A stretch of 34,175 bases of DNA from Armatimonadota bacterium (GTDB taxonomy: Bacteria > Armatimonadota > Fervidibacteria > Fervidibacterales > Thermosaccharophagaceae). Each line of letters starts with the position of its first letter. Position 1 is the first letter of the stretch. The stretch lies in the NCBI GenBank assembly GCA_025062195.1, contig JANXAS010000035.1:1-34175 (forward strand), written 5' to 3'. The notes under the pieces were generated by a model. That model had not been told where the DNA came from and did no database searches. It saw nothing but the letters and a program-made list of their open reading frames with translations. Made by a program: the position numbers and the translations under genes. This document shows positions 24,933-32,708 of the stretch, in pieces.

Positions 24933-26324
24933 ATGCGACAGGACGAATTATACCAACAATTGAGCCGATTTCGGCTCAGAATTCGCAAAGTCCTTTCATG
25001 GCGCTATGCTGCAGTTTGTGGAACAGTTGGTGCTGCAATCGCATTTTTTGCCGACATCGGTGATTGGCGAGGCATATGGACAGTTGAAGTTTATGCACTT
25101 GTAGTGCTCATTGTGGCTGCGATTCTGGTCGGTGTAGCATGGGCATTTTGTCGCCCATTGCCGCTGGGAGTTGTTGCACAACTCGTTGACCGGCGAGCAT
25201 GCTTGAAAGACCGTGTGACAAGTGCTTTGCTTTGCAGGGATAATCCATTTGCAGAAGCTTTGCAAGAGGATGCAATTGCACATCTTGCCCCAGTGTATCC
25301 GTCGCAGCTATTCCGCTTCCGTTTGACGGCATGGCATATGGCAATGATTCTGCTAATTTTTGCCCTGCTTGTTAGCCAGTTTTTGCCGAATTTGCTCTCA
25401 CCCTTTATCGGCTTGGTGCGTGAGGACAGAAAAGAAGCTAAGAAAATGGTGGAGCAAGTCCAACGACTCCTTAAACCCGTCGTTGAACGGGTGAAAGAAA
25501 CGGAGGCAACCGAGTTAGAAAGACAAATTGCAAGGCAGATTCAAGAGCTATACAAGCGTGCACAAAAAGGTAGGTTAAGTAAGAAAGAAGCCATGATAAA
25601 GCTTAACAAGCTCCTTTACGATGCCCAAAAGCTTGAACGGAAAGTCAAGCGTGAAGTCCAACTTGTCTCTGCAAAGGCTATCACCGCTGCCCAATTGCTC
25701 CAGCAACAGTTGAAAAATAAGGCACTTGCATCAAAGATGCATTCACTACAGCCGTTGCTAAAAAGGATTCAGGATTTGGAACACATGCTGCAATCGCGGA
25801 ATTTAACAACGAAGCAAAGGCAGACACTGCAAAGTGAATTGCAAATGCTCCGACGGACGATGGAAATGATGACGCAACCAAGCAACCAAGCTTTAAGGGG
25901 TCAAATTGAGGCAATATCCTCAAAAATTTCGCAGTTGCAACAAATGCTTCAGTCGGGTTTGAATGCTGAGGGGCGTCCGCTAAGTGGGTTTGAAAAGGAA
26001 CTGTTGAAAGAGCAGTTGCAAAGCTTGCAGCAGCAATTGCGTGCTTTACAGCTTTCTAAGGAGGCAAAGGAATTTCTCCGAAAGTTGATTAGCGACCCAA
26101 ACTTCAAAGAGGCAATGAAATTGTTGTCGGAGATGCAAAAGCATCTTTTGGGAGAAATTGGGGCAAAAATTCCGAAAATTTCCCCAGAAGAGTTGGAGAG
26201 GATGGTCAAGGACCTTCAAGAGGCTATTGAAGAATTGGCAAAGCTCTTTGGCGACGACGAAAAAATACGGCAATTGGCGAAACAATTGTTGGATGCTATC
26301 AAAAACTTGAGTGGCTTTGTGTGA
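24933..26324 (+). CDS. DUF4175-like membrane protein with long coiled coil (main part)
   Basis: The 463-aa product has three membrane helices (~24-42, ~53-72, ~133-152) with a conserved-looking VDRRACLKDRVTSALL segment between the second and third. A long cytoplasmic or periplasmic coiled coil (~165-400) rich in Gln, Leu and Lys follows, then a helical end. It resembles DUF4175-type proteins found beside MoxR/DUF58/vWA genes. AGGAGGT (24919-24925) is seven bases before ATG 24933, so the ATG at 24909 is not needed. The TGA at 26322 appears premature: the same frame continues through a glycine-rich linker, a second TGA and a coherent tail to 26750 (see the separate entry and finding). Confidence 0.75.
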   Translation: MRQDELYQQLSRFRLRIRKVLSWRYAAVCGTVGAAIAFFADIGDWRGIWTVEVYALVVLIVAAILVGVAWAFCRPLPLGVVAQLVDRRACLKDRVTSALLCRDNPFAEALQEDAIAHLAPVYPSQLFRFRLTAWHMAMILLIFALLVSQFLPNLLSPFIGLVREDRKEAKKMVEQVQRLLKPVVERVKETEATELERQIARQIQELYKRAQKGRLSKKEAMIKLNKLLYDAQKLERKVKREVQLVSAKAITAAQLLQQQLKNKALASKMHSLQPLLKRIQDLEHMLQSRNLTTKQRQTLQSELQMLRRTMEMMTQPSNQALRGQIEAISSKISQLQQMLQSGLNAEGRPLSGFEKELLKEQLQSLQQQLRALQLSKEAKEFLRKLISDPNFKEAMKLLSEMQKHLLGEIGAKIPKISPEELERMVKDLQEAIEELAKLFGDDEKIRQLAKQLLDAIKNLSGFV

Positions 26325-26750
26325 GAGGGTTCTGGGCGGGGGCACCGCCCGCACTTTGGCTTTGGGTGAATTGGCATAGGTTTTGGAGCCAGGGGTTTTG
26401 GCTCTAAAGGTTTTGGCTCAGGCTTCAGCATTGGTGGTCTTGGTCCGGGGAGAAGCGGCATCACTAATAGTGAATGGGTTGGGCAGCCAGAGGGATTCAA
26501 CATCGGTGAGAAAGTGCACTTAAGGTTTCCAGCAACTGAGAAACCATTATTTGGCTCTCAACCATTGTTGCCGGGTTTGGCAATAGGTGAGGATGTAATG
26601 GCTCCACCAGTGCCAACTGGCTCTGGAATTCCATTGAGCCAAATTTTGCCAGTGTATACCAAAAAAGCCGAAGAAGCCATGAATACACAGACAATTCCGC
26701 CATCAGAGCGTGTCCGTGTTAGACGATATTTTGAGGCATTGCGTAGGTGA
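26325..26750 (+). pseudogene. In-frame continuation of the DUF4175-like gene: Gly-rich linker plus C-terminal tail, split by TGA
   Basis: Frame 0 of the preceding gene continues past TGA 26322-26324: EGSGRGHRPHFGFG, a second TGA (26367-26369), then IGIGFGARGFGSKGFGSGFS, a spacer, and a tail ending IPPSERVRVRRYFEALRR (TGA 26748-26750). Related proteins, as I remember them, end with a glycine-rich linker and an 'IPP..R..VRRYFEAL' tail in one polypeptide, so this is probably the missing C-terminus. The only start codon in the tail is GTG 26514, with a poor GGTGAG three bases away; translation from it would give 78 aa. Alternatives are stop-codon readthrough, a recent nonsense split, or sequencing error. 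Confidence 0.55.
26334..26350 (+). promoter_or_regulatory. GC-rich hairpin nine bases after the TGA
   Basis: GGGCGG-GGGCA-CCGCCC forms a six-base-pair GC stem with a five-base loop, beginning nine bases after TGA 26322-26324. It has no T-run, so it is a poor terminator. Its position would suit a readthrough-stimulating structure or a mere consequence of glycine/arginine codons. Confidence 0.35.
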
Positions 26751-26817
26751 AATAGGTAGTAGTCAAAAGCAGGTGGCTACTGCCACAAAGAAGAAACCGT
26801 TCTTCACTGTAACCTTT

Positions 26818-26880
26818 GTTGGTTAAGGTTTGTAGTTAGCTACAAAGCTGAGGGCGAGGCTACTGCTGAGCCAAAACTTC
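26818..26880 (+). repeat. Family C ~63-bp unit
   Basis: GTTGGTTAAGGTTTGTAGTT, then AGCTACAAAGCTGAGGGCGA, then GGCTACTGCTGAGCCAAAAC. The next copy of the leading GTTGTTAAGG begins 63 bases later at 26881 and runs into family A element 4. Compare 17185-17246 and 27149-27211. Confidence 0.65.
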
Positions 26881-26890
26881 GTTGTTAAGG

Positions 26891-27001
26891 TTCGTAGTTA
26901 GCCACGAAGCGTTAGCGAAGTGGCGTCTAATTTGTTACTTGACTTTTGTTCTTTGTCCCATTCCTGACGGCACTACGCTTAGCTCCGTGCCTTACTACGA
27001 A
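26891..27001 (+). repeat. Family A palindromic element 4 (111-bp class)
   Basis: Same ends as elements 1-3. Its centre (TTTGTTACTTGACTTTTGTT, CTTTGTCCCATTCC) closely matches element 1 at 17257, so these two form the longer, 111-bp class. Confidence 0.8.
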
Positions 27002-27083
27002 CAAAGCAACAAACTTTCGTCATTGGGGTGCAAGGACAATTTTCGTCACTTGAAAGGTGAAGCTACTGCCAAGCCAAAGCTTT

Positions 27084-27211
27084 GTTGGTTAAGGTTCGTA
27101 GTTAGCCAAAAAGCTGGGAGGGTGAGGCTACTGCCGAACAAAAGCTTTGTTGGTTAAGGTTTGTAGTTAGCCACAAAGCTGAGGGCGAGGCTACTGCCGA
27201 GCCAAAACTTC
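27084..27211 (+). repeat. Two tandem family C units (65 and 63 bp)
   Basis: Units start at 27084 and 27149 with GTTGGTTAAGGTTYGTAGTT and each contains the G-rich hairpin core GAGGGYGAGGCTACTGCCGA. A third leading segment at 27212 merges into family A element 5. Confidence 0.65.
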
Positions 27212-27221
27212 GTTGTTAAGG

Positions 27222-27318
27222 TTCGTAGTTAGCCACGAAGCGTTAGCGTAGTGGCGTCCCAAATTGTCTTGTGTTCCATTTTGACGGCACTACGCTTCAC
27301 TTCGTGCCTTACTACGAA
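27222..27318 (+). repeat. Family A palindromic element 5 (97-bp class)
   Basis: Almost identical to element 2 at 17380, including the centre ATTGTCTTGTGTTCCATTTT. The outer end continues to CAACAGATTTTTGATTAAAGAG at about 27348. Confidence 0.85.
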
Positions 27319-27380
27319 CAAAGAAGCAACAGATTTTTGATTAAAGAGCGGCTCAATTTATGAAGGGGTGTGGAATTCAA

Positions 27381-28388
27381 ATGGTAAGTGGCAAAGAGAT
27401 GGCAACATGGTGCCGAGATTTGCTGCGCACTGTTGAGAATGAAATACGAAAAGTTATCGTGGGAATGAATGAAGTCGTTGAGGGCGTGCTTGTGGCATTA
27501 GCAGCTGGTGGGCATGTGCTGCTGGAGGGTGTGCCAGGGTTGGGCAAGACAATGCTTGTTCGGACATTGGCACAGGCGCTTAACCTGAAGTTTTCGCGCA
27601 TTCAGTTTACACCAGACCTTATGCCTGCCGATATTACTGGCACTGATGTCCTTACGGAAACGGAAAGTGGTGAACGGACATTCGTATTTCGTCCCGGACC
27701 AATCTTTGCCAATATCATCTTAGCCGACGAGATTAACCGAGCTACGCCAAAAACACAATCAGCGCTTTTGGAAGCAATGCAAGAGTTCGCTGTTACCGTC
27801 GGTGGAAAACGCTACATTTTGGAGCCGCCATTTTGGGTAATGGCAACACAGAACCCGATTGAAATGGAGGGGACCTATCCACTACCTGAGGCGCAAGTAG
27901 ACCGCTTCTTTTTCAAGCTGCTTGTCCCGTATCCATCTCTTAGCGAGTTGCGTGAAATTGTTGACCGAACGACGGGAGCAGAACTGCCGTATGCATCTCC
28001 TGTTGCTTCAAAGGATGAATTGCTCAAATTACAGCGAATTGTTAGGGATGTGCCTATTGCTGAGCCAGTTCGTGATTACGCCTTGAAAATTGTCTTGGCA
28101 ACGCATCCGCACTCCGAAATGGCACCACCTGATGTCAATCGTTATGTCCGTTACGGCGCCAGCCCAAGAGCTGGGCAAACACTCCTTTTGGCTGGCAAAG
28201 TTTACGCCCTTTTGGATGAGCGTTACAATGTTTCCCGTGAGGACATCAAAAAAGCAGTTAAACCAGCATTGCGCCACCGAATTATCCTGAACTATGAAGC
28301 CGAAGCTGACCAAATTACGACGGATATGCTTCTTGAACGAGTAGTTGAGCATGTGGAACGAACCGAACGAGAGCCAATTGCCGTTTAG
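27381..28388 (+). CDS. MoxR-family AAA+ ATPase
   Basis: MoxR ATPases are chaperone-like AAA+ rings that mature or activate partner vWA proteins, often inserting metal or remodelling complexes at the membrane. The 335-aa protein shows Walker A GVPGLGKT (50-57), Walker B IILADE (112-117) followed by INRATPKTQSALLEAMQE, sensor 1 MATQNPIEMEGTYPLPEAQVDRF (from ~154), and the lid domain with VNRYVRYGASPRAGQTLLLAGK. ATG 27360 is in frame, but AAGGGGTG (27363-27370) lies inside that extension, so ATG 27381 is chosen. It heads the MoxR-DUF58-vWA-BatA series, all on the plus strand. Confidence 0.95.
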   Translation: MVSGKEMATWCRDLLRTVENEIRKVIVGMNEVVEGVLVALAAGGHVLLEGVPGLGKTMLVRTLAQALNLKFSRIQFTPDLMPADITGTDVLTETESGERTFVFRPGPIFANIILADEINRATPKTQSALLEAMQEFAVTVGGKRYILEPPFWVMATQNPIEMEGTYPLPEAQVDRFFFKLLVPYPSLSELREIVDRTTGAELPYASPVASKDELLKLQRIVRDVPIAEPVRDYALKIVLATHPHSEMAPPDVNRYVRYGASPRAGQTLLLAGKVYALLDERYNVSREDIKKAVKPALRHRIILNYEAEADQITTDMLLERVVEHVERTEREPIAV

Positions 28389-28441
28389 GGGTGCGTGAGC
28401 AACGCAAATTAATGTGGATGTTGCCGTGATTTGTAACACCA

Positions 28442-28600
28442 TTTACTCAAAAGTCTGTTGGTTCGTAGTAAGAAGCAGAGCTAAGTGGAATGCCGTCAAA
28501 AATGAGACACGAGACATGGAAGATGGGACATTTAAGACGCCACTTTGCTTTCGTCTCGTAGCTAAATACGAACCTAACCGGCAAAGTTCTTAGTAAAGAG
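28442..28600 (-). repeat. Family A palindromic element 6, inverted orientation, long terminal repeats (111-bp core)
   Basis: Core 28462-28572 is 111 bp. Compared with elements 1-5 it lies in the opposite orientation and is more diverged. Outer inverted repeats TTTACTCAAAAGTCTGTTGG (left) and CCGGCAAAGTTCTTAGTAAA (right, reverse complement) frame it, giving ~159 bp. It fills most of the gap between the MoxR and DUF58 genes. Confidence 0.75.
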
Positions 28601-28664
28601 CGATTGGCAAAATTGTAATTGGGAAAAGTGAAGAAACAATGGCTAACGGAGTGTCATCAAATTC

Positions 28665-29576
28665 ATGCTAAAAACGCCACTTCTCTCAATGCCAAAGGTG
28701 AATGTGGCTATGTTAGATGATCAGTTACTGACCCGTTTGGAAAGAATGAGACTTAACCCACGGCGCTTGCATTCTGGCTTGCTTCACGGGGAGAGGATCT
28801 CAAAGAAGAGGGGAATTTCCGTTGAATTTTCCGACTTCCGCCCATACGCCATTGGGGATGATGCTCGTCATCTTGACTGGAAAATCTATGCACGCTTGGA
28901 CAGACCCATCATCAGAACATACAGAGATGAGACTGAATTGCCAGTTTATTTGATGATAGACGCATCAGTATCAATGAATTTTGGCAATCCACCGAAGTGG
29001 AATTTGGCACAGCAATTGGCAGCAGCATTGGGCTACATTGTGCTATGCGGCGGCGATGCGTTATTTCCTATCGCTATTTCGGTGGAGAATCAGCGCTTTA
29101 CTTTCCTGCGTGGAAAAGCAATGTTTTTGCGCCTAATAAATTGGCTGAGAAGCTTGCAGCCGACTGGCAAAGGATTGGCAAGTTACTTGCGCCAATTTGC
29201 GTATGCGGATGTCCCCAAGGGTATGGCGTTGTTGCTTTCTGACGGGTTGGATTCTGAATTCCCAAACGCTTTGCAGCATTTGGCATCACGGGGGCACGAA
29301 GTGTTATTCGTGCATATTTTATCAGATGCCGAATTGGAACCCTCTTTAGAGGGCGATTTGAAACTGCTTGACTGCGAAACTGATGAATCTCTTGATTTAA
29401 CGGCAACAGATGGTGTGATTAGGGATTATATGAGAAATCTTGGCAAGTTTTGCTCACATATTGAGAGCATATGTCGCCGCTCAGGTGGTTGGTGCATTCG
29501 TGTCCGCTCTAATGCTTCGGTTAGTGACATAATCTTCCGTCAACTGCGGCAATTAGGGGTCGTGAAGATGGCATGA
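28665..29576 (+). CDS. DUF58 domain protein (vWA-like fold, MoxR partner)
   Basis: The 303-aa soluble protein carries the DUF58 signature FSDFRPYAIGDDARHLDWKI (55-74) followed by YARLDRPIIRTYRDETE, then a vWA-type segment LMIDASVSMNFG with the D-x-S-x-S metal site (D99, S101, S103), and MALLLSDGLDSE. DUF58 proteins nearly always sit next to MoxR and are thought to be its substrates or adaptors. The start is ATG 28665 with a distant GGAGTG; the true start could be a later Met (MPKVNVAML). The gap to MoxR (276 bases) contains family A element 6; such genes usually abut, so the repeat has probably inserted. Confidence 0.92.
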   Translation: MLKTPLLSMPKVNVAMLDDQLLTRLERMRLNPRRLHSGLLHGERISKKRGISVEFSDFRPYAIGDDARHLDWKIYARLDRPIIRTYRDETELPVYLMIDASVSMNFGNPPKWNLAQQLAAALGYIVLCGGDALFPIAISVENQRFTFLRGKAMFLRLINWLRSLQPTGKGLASYLRQFAYADVPKGMALLLSDGLDSEFPNALQHLASRGHEVLFVHILSDAELEPSLEGDLKLLDCETDESLDLTATDGVIRDYMRNLGKFCSHIESICRRSGGWCIRVRSNASVSDIIFRQLRQLGVVKMA

Positions 29577-29846
29577 AGCGAAATTTCCATTTTGTGGGAG
29601 CAATTTCGGCTGTGAACGAAAATTTTACTCTTTACTCAAAACTTGTTGGTTTACAGAAGGCAATGAGCTAAGCATAGCGCTGCCCTTGAAAACGATTTAA
29701 AGACACTAAGGTAGGCTTTCATCTGGCAAACTGCATTTTGAAGTCATTGTGGGGGTGAGGTGCCTGCCGAACCTTTAAAACCATGGGAGGGTGAGGCTCT
29801 TGCCTAACCTTTTAGGTAAAATATTGCTTATGCGGGGCGGTAGCTT
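29577..29846. repeat. Intergenic spacer with decayed family A end and two family C units
   Basis: CTCTTTACTCAAAACTTGTTGG at about 29631 is a family A terminal sequence followed by a degenerate arm. GTGGGGGTGAGGTGCCTGCC (about 29750) and TGGGAGGGTGAGGCTCTTGCC (about 29784) are family C hairpin units. GGGGCGG (29833-29839) precedes the start of the next gene. Confidence 0.5.
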
Positions 29847-32708
29847 ATGCGTTTCACCGACCCATTGTGGCTGATAATCTTGCCATTCTTGTTGCTTATG
29901 CTGTGGTGGACTGGCAAGAGAATGCATGGTATTGCTCCATCAAGGAAGCGTTTTGTATTGCTGCTTCGTGGCATTATTTTCACACTTTTAGTCATTGCAC
30001 TGGCTGGAGTTCAAGCTGTCCGAATTCACAGGCGTGTTTGCACGATATTCGTTTTGGATGTTTCTCATAGCATCTCAGAATCCGCAAGGGAAAAGGCGGT
30101 TGAATTCATCTCAAAAGCCGTTAAAAATGCGCAAGATGAAAATAAGTCTGGCATTATTGTCTTCGGTCGTCAACCTATTCCTGAAGTTGCCCCAACACAG
30201 TTACGCTCTTTACCACCGCTATATGCTGCTCCCGACAAATCCGCTACAGATATAGCTTCGGCATTAAGACTTGCTATGGCACTTTTCCCAGATGGCTATG
30301 CCAAGCGCATCGTTTTGTTCTCGGACGGAAACGAAACCGATGGCGATGCTCAAAGTGTAGCAACTGTGGCAAGAACGGAGAATGTAACAATTGATGTAGT
30401 TCCGTTGCCTATTGAGAAAAACAAAGAGGTTTTAATAACCGATGTGATAATGCCATCAGAAGCCAAGATAGGTCAGCCTTTTCCCGTCCGCATAATCATT
30501 GAAGCAACGGATGATGCAGAAGGTGTCCTGCGAATTGATAAAGATGGAGTTCCAGTCAAAGAATTGGCAGTGCGATTGGTTAAGGGTAAGAATGCAATTG
30601 TGGAGAGTTTAAGGGTTGATGAGGCAGGGATAAGTCGTTTTCGCATAGCTTTAGAGGCAGCTCCTGACAGTGACCCACGAAACAATATCGGCATTGGATT
30701 GGTTTCTGTGAAAGGCAAACCAAAGGTTCTTTTGGCAGATAGTGAGCCAGATTCAGCAGATGCGTTGGTAAGGGCGTTGAAAGCCAATAATTTAGAAGTC
30801 GTTAAATGTCCTGAAGGAGGCTTGCCAACAAGGGTGGAAGAGTGGGGGCAATATGATGGAATTGTTTTGTCAGATTTCCCCGCTTATGCTATGTCAGAGC
30901 ATCAAATGAGGGTTATCCGAAGCGCTGTCAGGGATGCAGGTGTTGGTTTTTTGATGATTGGTGGCGAAAAGTCTTACCAGTCTGGTGGCTATTATGGCAC
31001 GCCAATTGCCGAGGTTTTGCCGGTTGATTTGGATGTGAGACAGCGAAAGCTCTTCCCTGCTGCAACAATTGTCATAATCATGGATACTTCTGGCAGTATG
31101 TCTGTGACAGAGGGCGGGGTTCAAAAGGTTCACCTGGCAGCGAGAGCAGCAATTGAAACTCTTAAAATGCTCCGCCCAATTGACCGTTTCGGTGTGATAG
31201 TTAGTGGTGAAGGCGCAGATTGGCTCTCGCCAATACGCCCAGCAGGTGAACGAGAACGGATCATAGAAATGATTAGCCGGATTTATGCCAGTGGTGGTGG
31301 GATTTACTGCCGTCCGAGTTTGTCGTTGGCGGCGAAGGCGATTGTTGCCGAAACGACGACAGTTCGCCACATCATTTTTCTGGCTGATACAGACGACTGT
31401 GACGAGCAAGAAGGTTGTTTTGAAATTGCACGGCAATTGCGCTCAATAGGTGTGACTATAACGGCGGTTGGGTTTGGGAGACCAAATGGTATCCATACCC
31501 CATTTCTTAAGCAACTTGCACAAATTGGTGGCGGTAACTTCTATATTACCCGATTCATGCGAGATTTGCCGAAGCTATTCACGGCAGATGTGAGCATAAT
31601 GACACGGTCAGCCATAGTGGAAGAGACTTTTCTTCCCAAGATCGTTGGGCATGATGAGACGCTTCGTGGAATTGACTGGCAAAAAGTGCCCCCATTACTG
31701 GCATACAACCTGACTTCCGACAAGCCATTGGCTCGCACATTGATGCGAACTGACAGAGATGATCCTCTACTGGCGACTTGGCAGTTTGGGCTTGGGACTT
31801 CAATTGCGTTCACTTCCGATGCCAAGCCGAAATGGGCGAGACAATGGATAATGTGGGACGATTTTTCAAAATTTTGGGCAAATGTTGTCCGATCATCACT
31901 CAGGAAAGCTGCAAAGGCAAAATATATGCTTGCAACTAAGGTTAATCGCGGACAGGCTGTCATTGAATTAGAAGCCTACACAACTGAAGGGGAGCCAATT
32001 AACCTATTGCAGCCAGAAGTGAAGGTTGTGACTCCGAACGGCGAATGTAAAAGTTTGACACTTCAACAGGAAGGGTTGGGACGATATAAAGGGCAAGTCC
32101 CCGTCACAGAAACCGGCATTTATTTGGTTACAGTGGCGGAAAACAAAGGGATGGGAAAGGCGCAAGTTTATACAACTGGTTTTGCGATGCCATACCCGGC
32201 GGAATATCGGTTTGTTCGTGCAAACATACCGTTATTGAGGAAATTGGCTGAATTAACGGGCGGTAAATTCAATCCCAAACCGGAAGAGGTATTTGACTTG
32301 CCAAAAAATCCTGGGGAATCTTTGGACGATTTGTGGCAGTTATTCGCTTGGTTAGCATTGGCATTGCTTCTGATGGATATAGCGGCGAGGAGATTGGCAA
32401 TAAGCCTTTCGGATATATTCTCGGGATTTTTTGGGAAAATTTTGGGAATTTTTCTCGGGGCAGCCGCAGGAAAGCCAGAAAAAGCATTGGAGGAAAAAAG
32501 AAGGTTGCTTGCAGCAAAACAAAGGGCTAAACAACGAGAAGCTGTCAAAACTTTGACAAAACCAATTTTGTCTCCCAAGGAAATGGAGCAGCCATCCGAG
32601 CCATCGCAATTAGCCGAGCCAACGAAGGAAAAGATGCCATCACCAACTGCCGGTGCCTCGTCAAAAACGCTTTCACGGCTGTTGGAAGTGAAACGACGAA
32701 AGAAATAA
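29847..32708 (+). CDS. Large membrane protein with two vWA domains and a GATase-like domain
   Basis: The 953-aa protein has two N-terminal membrane helices (~7-22 and ~36-56). vWA domain 1 has D71-V-S-H-S75, T134 in KSATDIASAL and FSDGNETDG. A beta-sandwich and a GATase-like domain follow (~290-400: KPKVLLADSEPDSADALVRAL, IVLSDFPAYAM, GFLMIGGEKSYQSGGYYGTP). vWA domain 2 has D413-T-S-G-S417 and LADTDDCDEQEG; the usual Thr of the second metal motif is replaced within GGGIYCRPSL. A beta domain, one more helix (~828-845) and a basic Lys/Glu-rich tail complete it. vWA domains with intact D-x-S-x-S bind Mg2+ or Mn2+ and partner proteins; this is a likely MoxR client in the inner membrane. Start ATG 29847 is preceded by GGGGCGG. 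Confidence 0.88.
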   Translation: MRFTDPLWLIILPFLLLMLWWTGKRMHGIAPSRKRFVLLLRGIIFTLLVIALAGVQAVRIHRRVCTIFVLDVSHSISESAREKAVEFISKAVKNAQDENKSGIIVFGRQPIPEVAPTQLRSLPPLYAAPDKSATDIASALRLAMALFPDGYAKRIVLFSDGNETDGDAQSVATVARTENVTIDVVPLPIEKNKEVLITDVIMPSEAKIGQPFPVRIIIEATDDAEGVLRIDKDGVPVKELAVRLVKGKNAIVESLRVDEAGISRFRIALEAAPDSDPRNNIGIGLVSVKGKPKVLLADSEPDSADALVRALKANNLEVVKCPEGGLPTRVEEWGQYDGIVLSDFPAYAMSEHQMRVIRSAVRDAGVGFLMIGGEKSYQSGGYYGTPIAEVLPVDLDVRQRKLFPAATIVIIMDTSGSMSVTEGGVQKVHLAARAAIETLKMLRPIDRFGVIVSGEGADWLSPIRPAGERERIIEMISRIYASGGGIYCRPSLSLAAKAIVAETTTVRHIIFLADTDDCDEQEGCFEIARQLRSIGVTITAVGFGRPNGIHTPFLKQLAQIGGGNFYITRFMRDLPKLFTADVSIMTRSAIVEETFLPKIVGHDETLRGIDWQKVPPLLAYNLTSDKPLARTLMRTDRDDPLLATWQFGLGTSIAFTSDAKPKWARQWIMWDDFSKFWANVVRSSLRKAAKAKYMLATKVNRGQAVIELEAYTTEGEPINLLQPEVKVVTPNGECKSLTLQQEGLGRYKGQVPVTETGIYLVTVAENKGMGKAQVYTTGFAMPYPAEYRFVRANIPLLRKLAELTGGKFNPKPEEVFDLPKNPGESLDDLWQLFAWLALALLLMDIAARRLAISLSDIFSGFFGKILGIFLGAAAGKPEKALEEKRRLLAAKQRAKQREAVKTLTKPILSPKEMEQPSEPSQLAEPTKEKMPSPTAGASSKTLSRLLEVKRRKK

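Larger units (their letters stand above)
26751..27380. other. Intergenic repeat island before the MoxR gene
   Basis: This ~600-base gap consists almost wholly of repeats: a family A terminal sequence near 26800, one family C unit (26818-26880), family A element 4 (26891-27001), a partly decayed family C stretch (27025-27083), two tandem family C units (27084-27211), and family A element 5 (27222-27318) with its outer end reaching 27348. No gene is supported. AAGGGGTG (27363-27370) is the MoxR ribosome binding site. Confidence 0.7.

Noticed and set aside
26322-26350. Selenocysteine (UGA plus SECIS-like hairpin) at the DUF4175-like stop
   Set aside because: A hairpin follows the TGA, but the context is a glycine-rich linker with a second TGA and no redox motif; selenocysteine use is unlikely.
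30894-31436. 180-codon minus-strand ORF opposite the double-vWA gene
   Set aside because: Shadow frame rich in Cys, Asn, His and Thr; the plus-strand protein has clear domain motifs across the region.
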